From Ficedula albicollis (lineage: Eukaryota > Chordata > Aves > Passeriformes > Muscicapidae), in contig NC_021678.1 of assembly GCF_000247815.1 (NCBI RefSeq), positions 434,001-498,000 on the forward strand: DNA of 64,000 bases, given 5' to 3'. Both the position numbers and the translations under genes were made by a program. The stretch's first letter is position 1. Every line of letters starts with the position of its first letter. This document shows positions 40,901 through 54,800 of this stretch, piece after piece. Below the pieces are notes generated by a model that was given only the letters and a program-made list of their open reading frames with translations, did not search any database and had not been told where the DNA came from.

Positions 40901-43900
40901 AATTCTCTTTCCTCCATAAAGATGCAACTTTTCTTTCCTCCAGAAGCCCACAGACTGATGTGAGAACCTCTGTAGTACCTTTTGCTGTTTAATTTTTTTA
41001 AATTGCTTACATGCAGACCATGTTTGCAGAGACTTCCCTTAGGTAGGGAACCTTTTCCAAAGTGTAGGAAAGCAGGAGTGAGCCTCGCTTGTCAGTGACT
41101 TGCTTTAGGCAGCTATGACTTTGGTGCTTAGCTGCCTTTTGTAGTTTTAATGTGTAAAGGCAGCAGTAGGAGATAGCAAAACTCACAAAGAACTAGCTAA
41201 AGGAATTCAGAATTGTTGGCAGTCAACTTCTATGTTGAGAAAGAGCATCAGGAAGTGTAGAAGAATGGAGGAGGCCTAACAGAGCAGTGTGATACTCTGC
41301 AGTCACAGCTGTGTACAACTTGCAAAGTAAGTAGTAAATAAGCTCGACATTTTTCAAGGTGGGGAAAAAAGAGACCTCAAATTACTGATAAAATAGATGT
41401 AAAATTACATTTCAGGACATGCTATGTAGCATTTACCTGCCTCAGTGTTGGAGTATACTCTGTGACAGAGCTCACTCGGTGAGATCTGCTTTTGTGCACC
41501 CCTTTTTTATGCTTATCTGTTTTCAGGTAGCAATTAGTGAAAACAGGACATTTAATAGATTAAAATTCCGTGGGTTACAATCACAGGGTTTTGAAGCAAA
41601 GTATGCATTAAAAAACTCGGACAAGGAAATTGTCTGGAGCAAAGAAAGCAAAAGGAGGAAGGGATGAAGACTGCAGCAATCATTTTTATTGACAAAAACG
41701 AATCTAGGAGTGCGTGCTAACATTTGTGAAGTTGGACATAAAAGGCTGTAGGAAGTACAGTAGTTAACAGAGAGGCAGATGTTAACAGAGTAAAATGTAA
41801 TCGAGATGAATACAAAGAGGTTCTCACTCTGTGAAAGCCAACAATGAAAAACATAAAACATGGGAATGCTGACTAAGAAGCAGCATTAGAGAAGCAGGGT
41901 CATGGGAGTGCTACATTGAACATAAGCATGCAGTATGGTGCTGCTGCAAAAATGCAAATATGGGCAAACCTCTGAAAGGGGACTTCTCTTTCTTTGCACT
42001 AAGAATGAGTTTTCTTAAAGACCATTCTCTGGCTGAAGCAGTATCATCAGAATTGTTAGGGAAGTGTTCTGCTGGGTCACTGCTTCAAGCTGACACTGAC
42101 CCACTCCACTAAATCTTTCTCTCTTCAGAACTGACTTTTCCAAAGGCTTTGTAGGTGAAATTGTGATCATTCCCTCGTGGCATTAGAGAAATTGTCCCTT
42201 ACAGCCTTTCTGTCTTTGTCCTGCCTGCAGAGCACTACTCTTCTGCAGAGAGCAATTAGGATTGCTGCTTTATTCTGTCTAACCTGTTGATTGTTGCACT
42301 GAGTTTCCAGCCTCCAGCTGAGGAGCATCCTAGAACAAGTGTTCCTCTAGCAGCTGTTATTCCAGTACTTCCCGTGCTTCTGCCTTGTTCAGCTGACCTT
42401 TTGTGCATAGTCTTTGCAGCTGAAAACTAATTATGCTACAAGGAATAGAGGAGAACTTCTTTTGAGACAAAGGTTTTTGTGCTCTCCTTAGGTTAATCAT
42501 CAGCTTTTCCATTACTACTAAATTAAAATGAAGCCAGTTATAGAGGGCTGTATAAATTGGAATCCAAAGGAGGAGAAAGCTGGCTTTTTTTGCTTTTATT
42601 GCAATTATTTCTACTTCCAACAACTTTCATCTGACTCATGCTTTGTAAATGGTCTCTTGCAGAGATCTTTCAGAGGCTTCTTTGCTTAATTTTCTTTTTA
42701 GCATTCTGTTGATTTATTTCCTCTGTTGCCATCAGAATCCTACTTTATATGGCTTTTGACAGATGCTTCTGGTTTTAACTTGCTGCAAGCTATGGCTGTT
42801 AGTTTCACATTGTACATTTGCTCTGCTGCTGTATATTCTGGATTGCACTTTCATATTATTCCCTTTTGGTCTAATAATGCAAAGCCATATGCAATTTTAG
42901 CTTCAGAGTTATGAAGTAGACACATAAAATTCTTCACCACGTAAACAATTGCTCTGTTTAAAGCAGTTTGGAGCTGTTCTTCCTGTGGAGCTGTCTGATC
43001 ATGGCATGTGCTGTCCTGAGCACCACTTATTCCACTGAACACTCTTATTAGCAGCTCCTAATGCAGATGCCACAGGAGTTCTATGGCAGGCTGATGATGT
43101 TACTGCTCAAAAGAAACAAAGCTATTCTTACACTTTTAATTGCTTCTAAAATTATGTCTGTATGCAATACCATATTTAATTCTACTTGAACATTATCTAG
43201 GCCGTTGTAGGGTGAGATTAGTTTAGTTACCTTGAAAAGAATTTGGAAGTTCTTAGTTGTTCTGAAGTAGTGAAAAATAGGTAGGGTCATATTTTCTCTG
43301 CAAATCCATCAGACACATGGTAAGCTTCTGGGGTAACAGCTGATGTTAGATAGAACTGCTGAGAAATAAAGGCCAGATAAATCAGAAGTAACTGCCCTTA
43401 CTGATAACAGCTGTGGTCACGGAAATTAAGAAAGATTTTTCAAAATGCTGGGATCAGAGACAAGAGGATGAAGGAGTCTCTCAGAGACAATAGATAGTTC
43501 TTGAACAGCTGGCAGAGATGGCAGCCCTTGTGCCAGAGCACAGTCAGAGCAAATGTCTTGTCAGGAATTGTGCAAGTGTATTTCCTGCTGGGAGCATCCA
43601 GCTCTTAATGTCTGAGCTGAGCTAAGGAAAATGGACAAGGGACATCAGTCAGTTTGCCAGAGCGGGGGACAAGAAACTCAGGTAACAATTGGGTTTCTTT
43701 TATTCTATAACAAAGCTGTAAGGATCTTATTTCACTGGTCTTTACAATTCAGTGTAGAAGAGGTGTGAAACAAGAACAATAAATACAGTGAGATTTGCCC
43801 TCTGGAAATTTAGCTGTAAAGAGACTATGATGGACAAAGGGACTCCTTCCTCATAGCCTTGGCTGTATCATTTATAGATAGAGCAGCTTCTTCCATTAAA

Positions 43901-46900
43901 CTGGACAATAAATTTCCATTAAATCACCGAGAAATAATAAGAGATCAGGAAATATATTATTTGGGAGATTCTAGTAGATGAGTTTCCTAGTTTATGACAA
44001 CAGGGATATTTTGATCTTTTTGTTTAATGATGATTCAGCAGGGGAAGACTGCTGGCAACTGTAAGTTAATTCCAGCCTAAACTGCACCTATAGTGTGCTT
44101 CTACTGGATTGTACCTAAAAATCATTTGCTCAATAATAATGCAAAAATATATGTATATCTTGTAGTCTGAAGTATTCAGTTGTTAGTTTGCTGGGCTTCA
44201 ATCCATTTTACTGCAGAAGGTTCAAATGTCTTGAAGAGAAAAAAATGCACACAATTCTCTTCTGTAATCTTATAAATTGCTATACCATGTTATAAAAAAA
44301 CCAACATTGAGTTGCAAGTCTTCACTGCACTGAGTTCTGATGAAGGAGGCATTGGTGCTTGTTTAAGCACTGCTGTAAAAGGCTAATAACAGTGGTAGTT
44401 GATGTAATGTGATTCTAAAGAATACTCCATGATAATAAATAATCTCATAAAAACTAGTCACTCTAAAAAGTGAGAAAACCAAATTTGAAGAGGGCTGGTA
44501 TGGAGTACTACGGTATTTTAACATGAGCTAGTAGAAAGAATGTAAGATGTAGGCTACAAATTAGTACTATCAAGTCACAATTTCAACTATAATATGAAAA
44601 TCCAAAGATGTCAAGAGGTAATGAGGAATTACACTTGGGACATGACTTTTCAGGTCACTGTTGTGCAGGCTTGGCCCAGTTCTTAGCAACAAATGCACAG
44701 TTGTAGTGGAAAGGAACCTTAGTGGGATTTATCTGCCTGCCCTTTAATGACTGATCATTCTAGCTGAAAATGCATTTTGTAGTGTGGATTTGCATATTTT
44801 GAAGTTTTAAATTTACAAGTTATATTTAAATTTGACTGTGGAGATAGTAAGTTGTACTAAACCAACAAATAAAGCTGAGAAAAATGAGGCACTCAGGAAC
44901 ACGAGGGGAGAACCTCTGTGTTTGTATTTGACACATTGCTACCCCAGTTTGCATTTTGATAAGTAGAGTGAGATCTGAGTGCAGGAAATCCCTTGCTTCT
45001 TAAAGACAGCAAGCAAATTAAATCTTACTCCAGAGCTCATGATTGTCTAATGTTTTCTTAAGATTGACACCACTGAGCAAGATCAGTGAGTTTTCCAGAG
45101 CCCTGTTTTTGAGGTGTCCTGTTGGCTCTCTGCCCTGTGTCACTGTGCTCTCCATTCTCTGCTGTTTGTGCTGTTCTGCTCTGCAATCTGCCTTAGAAGC
45201 TCTCTCCTCTGAAGCCACCCTTTGATCCACAGAAAGTGTAAGATGGCACCAAATAGCTGCCTGACTCTGCTGTACCTTTTCTCTTCTAGATTTTTTGTTT
45301 TCTCTCACTAAACTTCATCTCTTCCCTTTGATCTCTTCTGGGTTTGTTTTTATTCTTTTCAGTCTAAACAAACTATCCTAAAGGCAGGTTTTTTTCTTGA
45401 TCTACACAACACATTTCCTGGCCTCAACACCCCCTTCATTTTTGTTTATTTACAGATATTGCCCTGTTATCTCTCCTGCCAGTAAATTTTCTCCTATGCC
45501 ACAGGTTTAATGTGTTTGAAATCAAATTGTGTGTTATGGTATTCTTGAAAATAGCATGGTGCCAGCCCATCTGGAAAGCTGCTTTCTCAGCTGTCTCCCC
45601 TTGCTCCTCACATGCTGTGTTACTTCTCTGTTCCTAGACCCAGTGCACTTGGGGGGGGAGCACAACAGATCCCAAAGCCATTTTTCTTTTATGGCCTCAC
45701 TGTGGACTCAGCTGGGATATAATAACACGAACCCTGTGGAAGTTACAGTGCAAGTTTGAGGCTGTTGATGAGAATTGCCTTCCTGCTAGCAGGGGAAATG
45801 GGCATTGCTGCTGGGTAACGAGGACATCCTCAGAAGCACGCAGGAGCTGGAGCAGGAGGTTTGGAGCTCTCCCTGCAGGGCTCTGTGGTGCTGCCATGTC
45901 CCCCTGCCACCCACCAGGCACCTCCAGCTGCTCCCAGGAGGGGGAAGTCACCCTAGCCCAGGTGTGAAAGGTGCAGTTACAGGCACCAGGGTTTGGAGAT
46001 GGATTTTCCTGCTTGTCTCCCTTACTGGAGGTCTCACCGACTGGTCTGAGCTATGAACATGATTGTGATTTGTACTCTAAAACACTGAAACACTAAACTG
46101 CTCTCACTTGCCCTACAAAAATCCCTCTGAAATTGGTTCCCTGTTTCTTTGCTAGTTTGAAGTTTAAACAAAATATCTCAAGGCATAACACTTGCAAAAT
46201 AAAGATCTTGTTTATCTTGGAGTCAGGAGCCAAACACCAGATTTAGGCAGGAGTCATTCTTCATGTGAACAGCAGATGTTCTTAATTCATGTGTTCTTTT
46301 TTAAAAGAGGAGGAAACCAAAACGGAGTTATAGGACATAATGCCAGTAAATGAAAGACATTTCTTACTGAAGAAGAACATCTTTCCAAGACAAATGCACA
46401 GAAGTAGCCTTTTGGCTGTTTCTGTGCTTGAGGTATGCTTTTATGCAAAATACTGTAACTTTGTAAGGTAAAGACTCCTGTAATTGCCAATACTATGCAG
46501 TCTGTATTTTTTATAAAAAGGTATTACCATACATCTTATTAATTTATTATTTCTTAGATTCGGGAAGAATTGGGATTTTTCTTACCTTGAGCTTACAGAG
46601 ACCACATCAGGGAGGAGTCTTGTGAAATGAATAAGGGCAGTGGAAATTAAATGAATAGAGGGTTTTGTTTTTTAATTCACCCAGGTGTTTGCTTATAGAA
46701 CATTATTGTATCTTCCTGGAAGGAGCCGTTTTCACACAAAGTGCAGAGGTGCTGCAGGAGCTGCCTGCACAGTTTGATGGGAAAATGGAGATTGTCAGGG
46801 GAGAAAGCTGCACTGTGACACACTCCTGTGGAATTGTGTTTTAAACATTCCTTCCCTAGATCCAAATGCACCATTGCAGGGGCCCAAAGCCAGCCACAAG

Positions 46901-47901
46901 AATAAAAGAAGATCTTCCAGATTTCCAGGAAAAACCTTCCACATGTATAGTTTATTATTTTTTACTTCATTTTCCTGACATAACCAGGGCCTCAGGATGA
47001 GAGATGTGGAAACGTTTATCCAGCATTAATCTGTTTTTAAAGTAAGGGTTGAACAGCATGCAATAAATACTTTGACATGTTAATGTGCATTATAAGGAGC
47101 AGTAAGAATTAAACAAAATAATATCTGCTGGGTGCTTAATTGACCAACATTCACTTTGAGCCATAAGTGAGGCTGGAGTTCTTTGGGAAAAAGCGTTGTG
47201 ATTATGTAATGAAAGATGATTATAGCTCAAGCACAAGGGAATGGATTATGTTTGCAGAGATGCCAAATGCCAGAACTAAGATTATTTTTGCACCTGTATC
47301 ATCTGGTCCTGTGAGAAAGCAAATTAGAATAAATATCCCCCTGTTTTTGTACAATGACTTTCTTACATTCTTATGAAATATTTTTAACATGCTCTTGTGG
47401 AATTCTTCCTCCCACATGAGAGGTAATTTTTACATGGAGCATCTGCCAGTCATTTATGCATCCAGGCCCACGGAAGGCACATGAAAAGAATGTCTCAGGG
47501 AATTGGACTGCCAGGGCTGCAGTGAGAGATCTCTGACACAGCCCTCAAGGCACCATCTCCTCACCATCGTGGTCACCCAGAAATGTAGTGGATCTCCTGC
47601 AGCCAGCAGCAAACGTGCCCTGTGCCCTAACCTTCTGCTGTCCAGGCAGAGTTCGAGTTAGCTAGACCCAGTCAGACTCCTCTTGTGTGGCACCACAGGG
47701 ATTGCTTGCTCTGCGGTCTGGCAGGCGGCACAGGGTGAGGTAGTGCTCTGCAGTTCACTCTCTTGCTCTCAGAACAACATTCTGTTGGAATGAGACTTCT
47801 TCGGTGTCAGCAAGAACTCAGAGTGCTCAGCCCCCTTTGTTCTTGGACTTACTCTCTCATTGCAGGAGAATGTGCAGACCCTTCCTATCCCAGCTCTGCA
47901 G
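37966..47901. other. Gene-free stretch
   Basis: No gene is supported. At 40,200-40,530 the DNA becomes GC-richer, with about five CpGs in 90 bp around 40,380-40,470 and an inverted CCAAT-like ATTGG near 40,213. That is too weak for a CpG-island promoter call. Three minus-strand open frames of 88, 63 and 69 codons lie close together between 42,357 and 43,290. Patches at about 38,985-39,130 and 47,130-47,400 look like candidate conserved non-coding elements. Confidence 0.65.
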
Positions 47902-48113
47902 GATGATTAGCTGCGATGCAAACAAAGGATTTGAAAACAGACGCTATTTTCTATTCTATTTTAATGTGACTGTGTTCTTAGAGTACACAATTTAAGTTTT
48001 AATTGCTGATGATTAGCTGCGATGCAAACAAAGGATTTGCAAACAGGCGTTATTTTCTATTCCATTTTAATGTGACTGTGTCCTTAGAGTACACAATTTA
48101 AGTTTTAATTGCC
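47902..48113. repeat. Tandem duplication, two copies of 106 bp
   Basis: The segment beginning GATGATTAGCTGCGATGC at 47,902 is repeated from 48,008, giving a period of 106 bp and about five mismatches (roughly 95% identity). The divergence makes it older than the near-perfect duplications further right. The unit is AT-rich and contains homeodomain-like TTTAATTG and TAATTG cores. No gene is recognised in it. Confidence 0.95.
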
Positions 48114-50974
48114 TATTAAGAGTAGCCATTGCAGTTAGATAATTCTGTGAAGGAAACAGAAAACAAATTACTTGCAACTTATCTGTGTTCCATTTTAGCA
48201 CCCTGAAAATGAAGAATTGCCAGGAGAGTGAGAGGAGGAGGAGGAGGGTTAAACACGCATCATTCTTTTCCCCCAAATGTCAATAACAGCTTTTTCAAAT
48301 TTAATTCCTAGATTTTTAGGGCATTAGAGGTTTTTGCACCACCAGATAGTAGGTTGTTGGATGTGGAAAATTTTAATAGGAAGAGATGGAAGCTACAGTC
48401 TGCAGTTATGTAGTAGAAAAGCAGTCCAGCAGTATGTTCCAATCTCCTTTTCTCCTAGGAATAATATCATGGTGAAAGTTGTTTTGTAGCACTGATGTGA
48501 CACTACTGTCTTAGAAAACAGGTTTTAGTAGGTTTTTTCTTAGTACTTCCTTAGAGAAGCCACCTGTGTGTGGTTCTCCCTGTAAAAAGTTAGAGATCTT
48601 TTAAAAATTCCTTTTGATAAACAAGGTGTGAGAACTAACCTGAGGAAAACTAGTATTCTATGTACTAATGAGTTCCAGCCAATACTTTCATGAGACTTTG
48701 TGATGGAAATTGTCTTCATTTAGTCAGGTGTTAATATTTTACATCCTTAGAATAGAAGACTTCCTGGAGGACTGGAATGATGATTTGTGTTTCCAGTCTG
48801 CCCTGCCAAACAACAGAAATTCAAAAAGGGAAGCAGCTTGTAATACCATGATTTCTTTCAATGCAACTTGGTGGTGTACTTTGAAATTACTTCTTAAGTT
48901 TAATGTCGGTAATATTTGAGCAGTTTAGGTTATTATTAATAATTGACCTTAAGTACCTTCAATGAGCTGCTCAATTTCTAATCTGAATTTATGAAATCTT
49001 TAATAATATTGTGCTGGAAAGCAGTGATGAAAAGAAAAAAGCACATGCTTCTGATCTTCCAATAAACCTTTTTTTCCCACAGAGAAAAATGGTGCTTTCA
49101 GTAAGACTCAGTTCTTACTTAAATAATAAAATAAAGAAGAGGCATTTTATCGGCATTGCATTTACATATTTGTCTCACATTATTGTTTTTACTTAAATTA
49201 GCCTTCTGTCACTGCCCACTTACTAGTTAGAGTGGTATTTTTGAAGGAAGATGTTCTCCACAGCTTCTTAATTAAAATCAAAGAAAGAAGAATGTGCTTT
49301 TTTGTTTTTTTTGGTGCCCTGGGAAATGGATGGCGCTTTCTCAGGGGAATATTTAATAGTTTTAATTTTCAGAACCAAAGAAAGGAAAGATGCTTGGAGG
49401 TCCCCCCATAAAAAGTACACAAAGATGGGTTTGTCCTTAGCAGGCAGGCAGTCCTTAGACTGTCAGTTATGTATGTTCATAGACAGTGATTTCTGACCTA
49501 ACTTTCTACTCACTCCTCCTTTCTAGCAGGCAGATCATCAGTGAAATATTTAAAGATACAGAAAGAGTACCCTGCATAAAAAAATAAAATGCATGCTAGC
49601 AGCTTGAAATGAAAATGATTTGTTTATGCTCTTTCACAGTAAAATATGTTTTAATTTTTTTCAGCTGCATTGCTGCAGTGATTTGAAAGCCAGATCAAGT
49701 TTACCAGGGGCATTATTATAAAACTGGAATTAAAGCTCAGCCTACTCAATTTATCTGTATCATAAAACAGTCAGAAATGCTGATGGCAGAAGATCTATTG
49801 ATAGTTTATCAAGTTTTATGGAGTAATGGAACGTAGATCACCAGTACTTGTGTTAATAATGATTTTACAGCACTGTTTTTAAACAAAGGCAATGATTAAA
49901 GAATGTTGGTTAAAGAGCATGTCCGATACGTCTCTAGAAAATATTTCTTCCTTCTTTTTCCTTTTTAATTGAATGCAGAAGCCCTAAGAGTTGCAGTTTA
50001 CTTCTTGAAGGAGAGCGTGTCAATAACCATAAATGGAGAACAGCTAATAAGCATGCACGGACACTTTTAATTAATTTTGGATTGCAGAGTGTCAGAGTAG
50101 CAGAGTGTGTGTGGCCGCTGGCTTTGCCTCTCCCTGCTCTCCTCCGTGTGCTGCAGACTGCACAGAGCAGCAGCCACAGGGACTGCTCTCAGCTGGAAAG
50201 CTCTTGGTGCTGCAATCAGGTGTCACTGCTTTGACGTTTTTAGGATATGCAGAGTGTGTCTGAATGTGGCTCCCAGAAGGACTGACCTGGCTGGCTTTTG
50301 TCAGTCACCCTGGAAGCTGTCCCCTTTGTCAGAGCGGCTCCAGTGGGAGATGGGCATTATCAATGTGTGCTGACCAGGAGTGGCCGTGTGGTGCTGAGAA
50401 GGCACAAGTGCTGCCCCAGCTGCCCAGGCAAGGCCTCTCCTCCACACAAGGCAGCTGAACATGCCCATTCCCCAGGCAGGCTGTGCCATCCCTTCCCAGG
50501 GACACGAGCCCAGCTTCAGGGACTGTGAGCTGGAGCCTTTCTGCTCCTGTCACAGCAGCCACAGCACTGCCAAGCCTTGGGTCCTGACACAAGGCATCAG
50601 AAATAACACATCAGGGCTCCACCTGAAACCCACCCTTTGTCTGAAAAAGCCAGAAACTGGAATGCTCAGAACCCATCAGAGTAAGATGAAACATGAGCCT
50701 TGTCTTGGTTGCTGCCTGAAAGAGGCACAGGAAGCACTGAAACCCTTTCTTCTGGCTGTCACCTTGTGTCTGACAGTGCTGAGTACAGCATTGTTTCATT
50801 CCCTCTAAGTGTGAGCTTGCTAATGGTTGATAAGAGTCAGTTCTTGTCGTTTTACTGGCATGAGGGAATTTGTTAGTACCTTCAGACCTCTCAGCTGGGG
50901 TTTCTATTGTACCCTTTTTTTGGCTTGGGAGGAAATGCACCTTGGCATTGAGAGAAATTATTTTCATGCAGGAG

Positions 50975-51100
50975 TAGTTCTTGTAAAATTAATCTGAATT
51001 TAATATAAGGATAAGCATGTAGTTCATCAAATAGCGTTAGTTCTTGTAAAATTAATCTGAATTTAATATGAGGATAAGCATGTAGTTCATCAAATAGCAC
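50975..51100. repeat. Tandem duplication, two copies of 63 bp
   Basis: Copies at 50,975-51,037 and 51,038-51,100 differ at about one base (ATAAGG against ATGAGG). The unit is AT-rich. The near-identity suggests a recent slippage or replication-based duplication. Nothing in it looks coding. Confidence 0.95.
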
Positions 51101-51700
51101 ATTTGTCATAATTACTTAAATAACAGGCTGTTAATTTAAAACTACATTGTACAGCAGCATCCAGCGAGGGAAGAGCTCCCCTCTTCTCATAGCATATGCA
51201 TTCTGGATGGTTACTCCATTCTGGGTTTGCTTTTTGGTTCCTATCCATCATCTCCTGTATAAATCACAGGTCTGAGAAACTGAACCTGTGAGGTGAGTTT
51301 AATGCTTTTCTTTCTTCTGTGCTGTTCACAGTAGAGGAAGGAGATGAAAAACCAAATAGAAAACTCAGGCAACCACAAGTAAGCAAAACTTACTGCTCCT
51401 TCAAAGACACAGGGTTTGTTACTGCCTTCAAAGCATGCTGGGTCAGAATGAGACACAAGTCTCACAGTTGTTGATGGCACTCCTTAAAGATTACCTTGTG
51501 CAAATGCCTGGAGATTAAGCCTGAGCTAACTTATGTGATATTTTGTCATTTGTTTAGCTTTAAATAAGTGAAGGGTCGGTCCTGTAGAATTGATGAAGTA
51601 CCTAAGCCCATCACTGACACTCCCAAACACCACATTTAGGAATTCTCCAGCTTTTTACAGGTCCCCAGATGGTTTGGTGGCTGCTTCCTGTCAGAAACAG

Positions 51701-51834
51701 AGGCGCCTAAATCAATGTTCTCAGCTTAGTTGGTACCTGCTGGGATCTCTAAACCTTGATCTTCTTGGAGGCGCCTAAATCAATGTTCTCAGCTTAGTTA
51801 GTACCTGCTGGGATCTCTAAACTTTGATCTTCTT
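51701..51834. repeat. Tandem duplication, two copies of 68 bp
   Basis: A unit starting AGGCGCCTAAATCAATG at 51,701 recurs at 51,769. The copies differ at about two positions (TTGGTACC against TTAGTACC, and AAACCTTG against AAACTTTG), and the second copy fades out at about 51,834. Each copy contains the palindrome GGCGCC. No coding potential is evident. Confidence 0.95.
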
Positions 51835-54800
51835 AAAATAACAGCACCAACAATTGGTGTGAGTCCAGGGAGAAGGCTGTAAGGGGGTTGCAGTCAAGTG
51901 TTTAGAAGACATTTCCCGTTTTGTTTCTGTTCTTAATTGGTTTTATTAGGTGAAGAATATGTTCTAAGCCTGTGTGCTGATGAAACCAGAAAAGATCTCA
52001 TTTGCTTTGTTATCTGTACAGTCAGAGCTATAAGGACTGGTTGTGGAAAGGGCATTAGAAACCAGGGGATGGATGAATTTTCTCAGGCTGTCCTGGATAT
52101 CATTATTTTGTTGAAGGAAGCTGACTGTTTGAAACACTCAGCGAAATTTTGCAAAACCAGAGTGGTACATGGATTCCTATCCTTTTTGCAGTGTCTTCTA
52201 GACCTTCCTTGTTCTTGCAGGCTGCTCTTTGGGTTCCAGGTTGCACAGCTCAAGCTGCAATGTTCCCTTACCTTCCATTCCCACCTCAAGCCTTCTGTTT
52301 TGTTTATATTATACATCAAATAACTGCTCAGGGTGGTTTTTTAGGAGTTTGGGTTTTTTGTGCTGTATTGCATTTTTGTGCTTTCCTAAGTTTTTTGCCT
52401 TTAATGTGATCTGTGGCCATGAATCCATGAAATGTAGATAACTCAAGATTGTATGTGACTTCTGAGTTAACAGAAGGTGCTTGTGGTTTATTGATGTTGC
52501 TCATGTAAGGTACTGAAGGGCAGTTTCTTATGGATATAGTTAAGTTGTCTCAGTATTTATACAGCAGTTAATTCCACCAAGGTCAAGTCTATCTTAACAC
52601 CTGCTTAATGATAGGTACTTGCTAAAAATACTTAGCAATAAACCTCTGCTAAGCAGTAGCATTGCTAAGCAGTATGGGTTGGCATGTTAAAGTCAACTTT
52701 AAAAAAAGTGAACCCAGGAAAAACGAACAAAAGAAAAAAGCCCCTAGAAGTGCTGGAGGGGTATTAATTGGAATTAATGGCATGATAATTGTATATTGAT
52801 GATGGAGTAATGCTGCACTGATCAGGCACATCTCAGAAGTCGTGTGTGTCAATGCAGGGGATTTGAGGGATCTTTTGAAAGTGCTGAGGAATGAGAGCAG
52901 GAAACCTTCTAGGAGCAAGGACAAAGTACCTGCAGTTAATGCAAGTAGTGTCCTTCTCCTCTTTTTCTTTCTCAGTCTCTTTTTGTCTTGGGTTGTGAAG
53001 TTTTATTAAGAACTGATCTACATTTTCTAAAGATTTTGTTAATGCCATGGGTGCCAAGAGAATTTCTATGTTGTTGCCTCCAACAGTTTGATCAATATAA
53101 TAGGACTTTCCAGGGTCTTCCAAATGTGTAACTGAAGTGAATTTATTCCAAGTGCATTTTGACTGATATCATTCATCCTTACTTGAGTGATTTGTTTCAA
53201 ATGCGAGGATGCAGGTGAAGAAAGGATTGCATGATTGTCTTTGTTTTGTATATCCTTTATTTCTACAAGGAAAACAGAATTCCAGAGGAGGAAAATACTA
53301 TAGATATTACTTAGAAACTAATTGGAATAAAAGTGTTTTCTGTTTAGTCATGGCTATTTAAAAATAAGTAGCCAGTCAAAAAATTTCTGAATCCTCACAG
53401 TTCTCTCCCTAAACTTGTTCAGACTTAGTCTGTGGCAGTAAACCTTTTTGGTGTGATGATTTTATGTGCTTCTCATAGAGCTTCCCTGTGTTCTAAGTGT
53501 AATAGGTGCCTATAAATAAATAAAACCACAGCATTGTTTTTACTACAAGATTTTAGAGAGTCTTTCTGCTGTGTGGGGGTTGTGTCTGTGAAGGTCAGGA
53601 GAAGGTGCAGGGAGGTGTTGCAAAAAGTGGAAAAACCAGGGAATGGTGAGAGAATTACAGTGGCTGGTTCTGATCAAAGTCTGATGATAGCAAACAGAAA
53701 ATCTGACTGTTACAGTAAATTATTCAAATACCTGCTGAAGGCTTTAAAAATGTATGCCACTCTCAAGGTTTGTGTGATAGATAAGATGCCAAATGATTTC
53801 TGTACTGTGAATCCTTGGGTAACAAGTTCTGGCTCATAACATCTCTGCTGGGCAAGCCAGTTTTGGTTGGGGAAGAGTGATTTATCTTGCTGTGGCTGCA
53901 GTGGGCCAAAGCTCCATGCTAAGAGCACATCCATTCCAGCAGCCCCACGGGACGGTGCTACTGCAGGACCTGGCAGAAACAGCTGAGGCTGACTTGCTGG
54001 GGCACCACTCTTCTGTATCTCCCCACACCTCCTAAAAGCAAACAGAGCTGGGCTTGTGGAAGTGCCTGGCTGGCTGTAGAGTGTGTGTGGCCTTTATAGA
54101 CTGATGGACAGATGGATTCTGTACTGTGTGTTTCCATGGCTGAAATAACTGAAATAATAGGGAATTCCCAAACTCAGCATATGTGTTCCATGTGCATTCT
54201 CTTTTATTTCACACGGTAACATCCCAGGGAGGAAACTGCTCTCCCACTTCTTATTAATCAAATAAGACTTCCAGATCTTAGTTTTTATCAGGAATAACTT
54301 TATTTTTCCTGTAATTTTAAAATTCAAGTGGTTTGTATGCAGGTGGCCTTCCACCTCTTCAGAACATTGTGTTTGCTAAATGACCATCAGCAGACATAAA
54401 ATCAGCACTGACATTGATAAAACTGCATCAATAGACACAATGCAGGATTAATTAGGGTTTGGCTTATAGAAAATCACTTTACTTACTCTTTCACTGCCTG
54501 CATTATCATTCTTAATGAGAATTACAGAGGGCTGCTAGCAAACATTTCCCATTTGGAGGTGACTTGCAGTGAGTGCCACACTCTTTTTCTCTGAGTTACC
54601 ATTTCTGCATATAAAATTAAACAAATGATGTTCCCAAACTGGGGAAGTTGGCCCATTTGACCATGGGCAGGACAGTTGCTGAGCACAGCCCGTGCCTGCT
54701 CTGGTGTCTCAGTGCCAAACACGGTTACAGTGCTAGAACAAACCAGAAAAGCCAGGAAAGAGGCAAATCCTGCTGCAGCTGCAGTGCCTGAGTCCAGGCT

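Noticed and set aside
47735..47757. let-7-like TGAGGTAGT string
   Set aside because: Only the first nine bases of the mature sequence match (GTGAGGTAGTGC), and no complementary arm is seen nearby.
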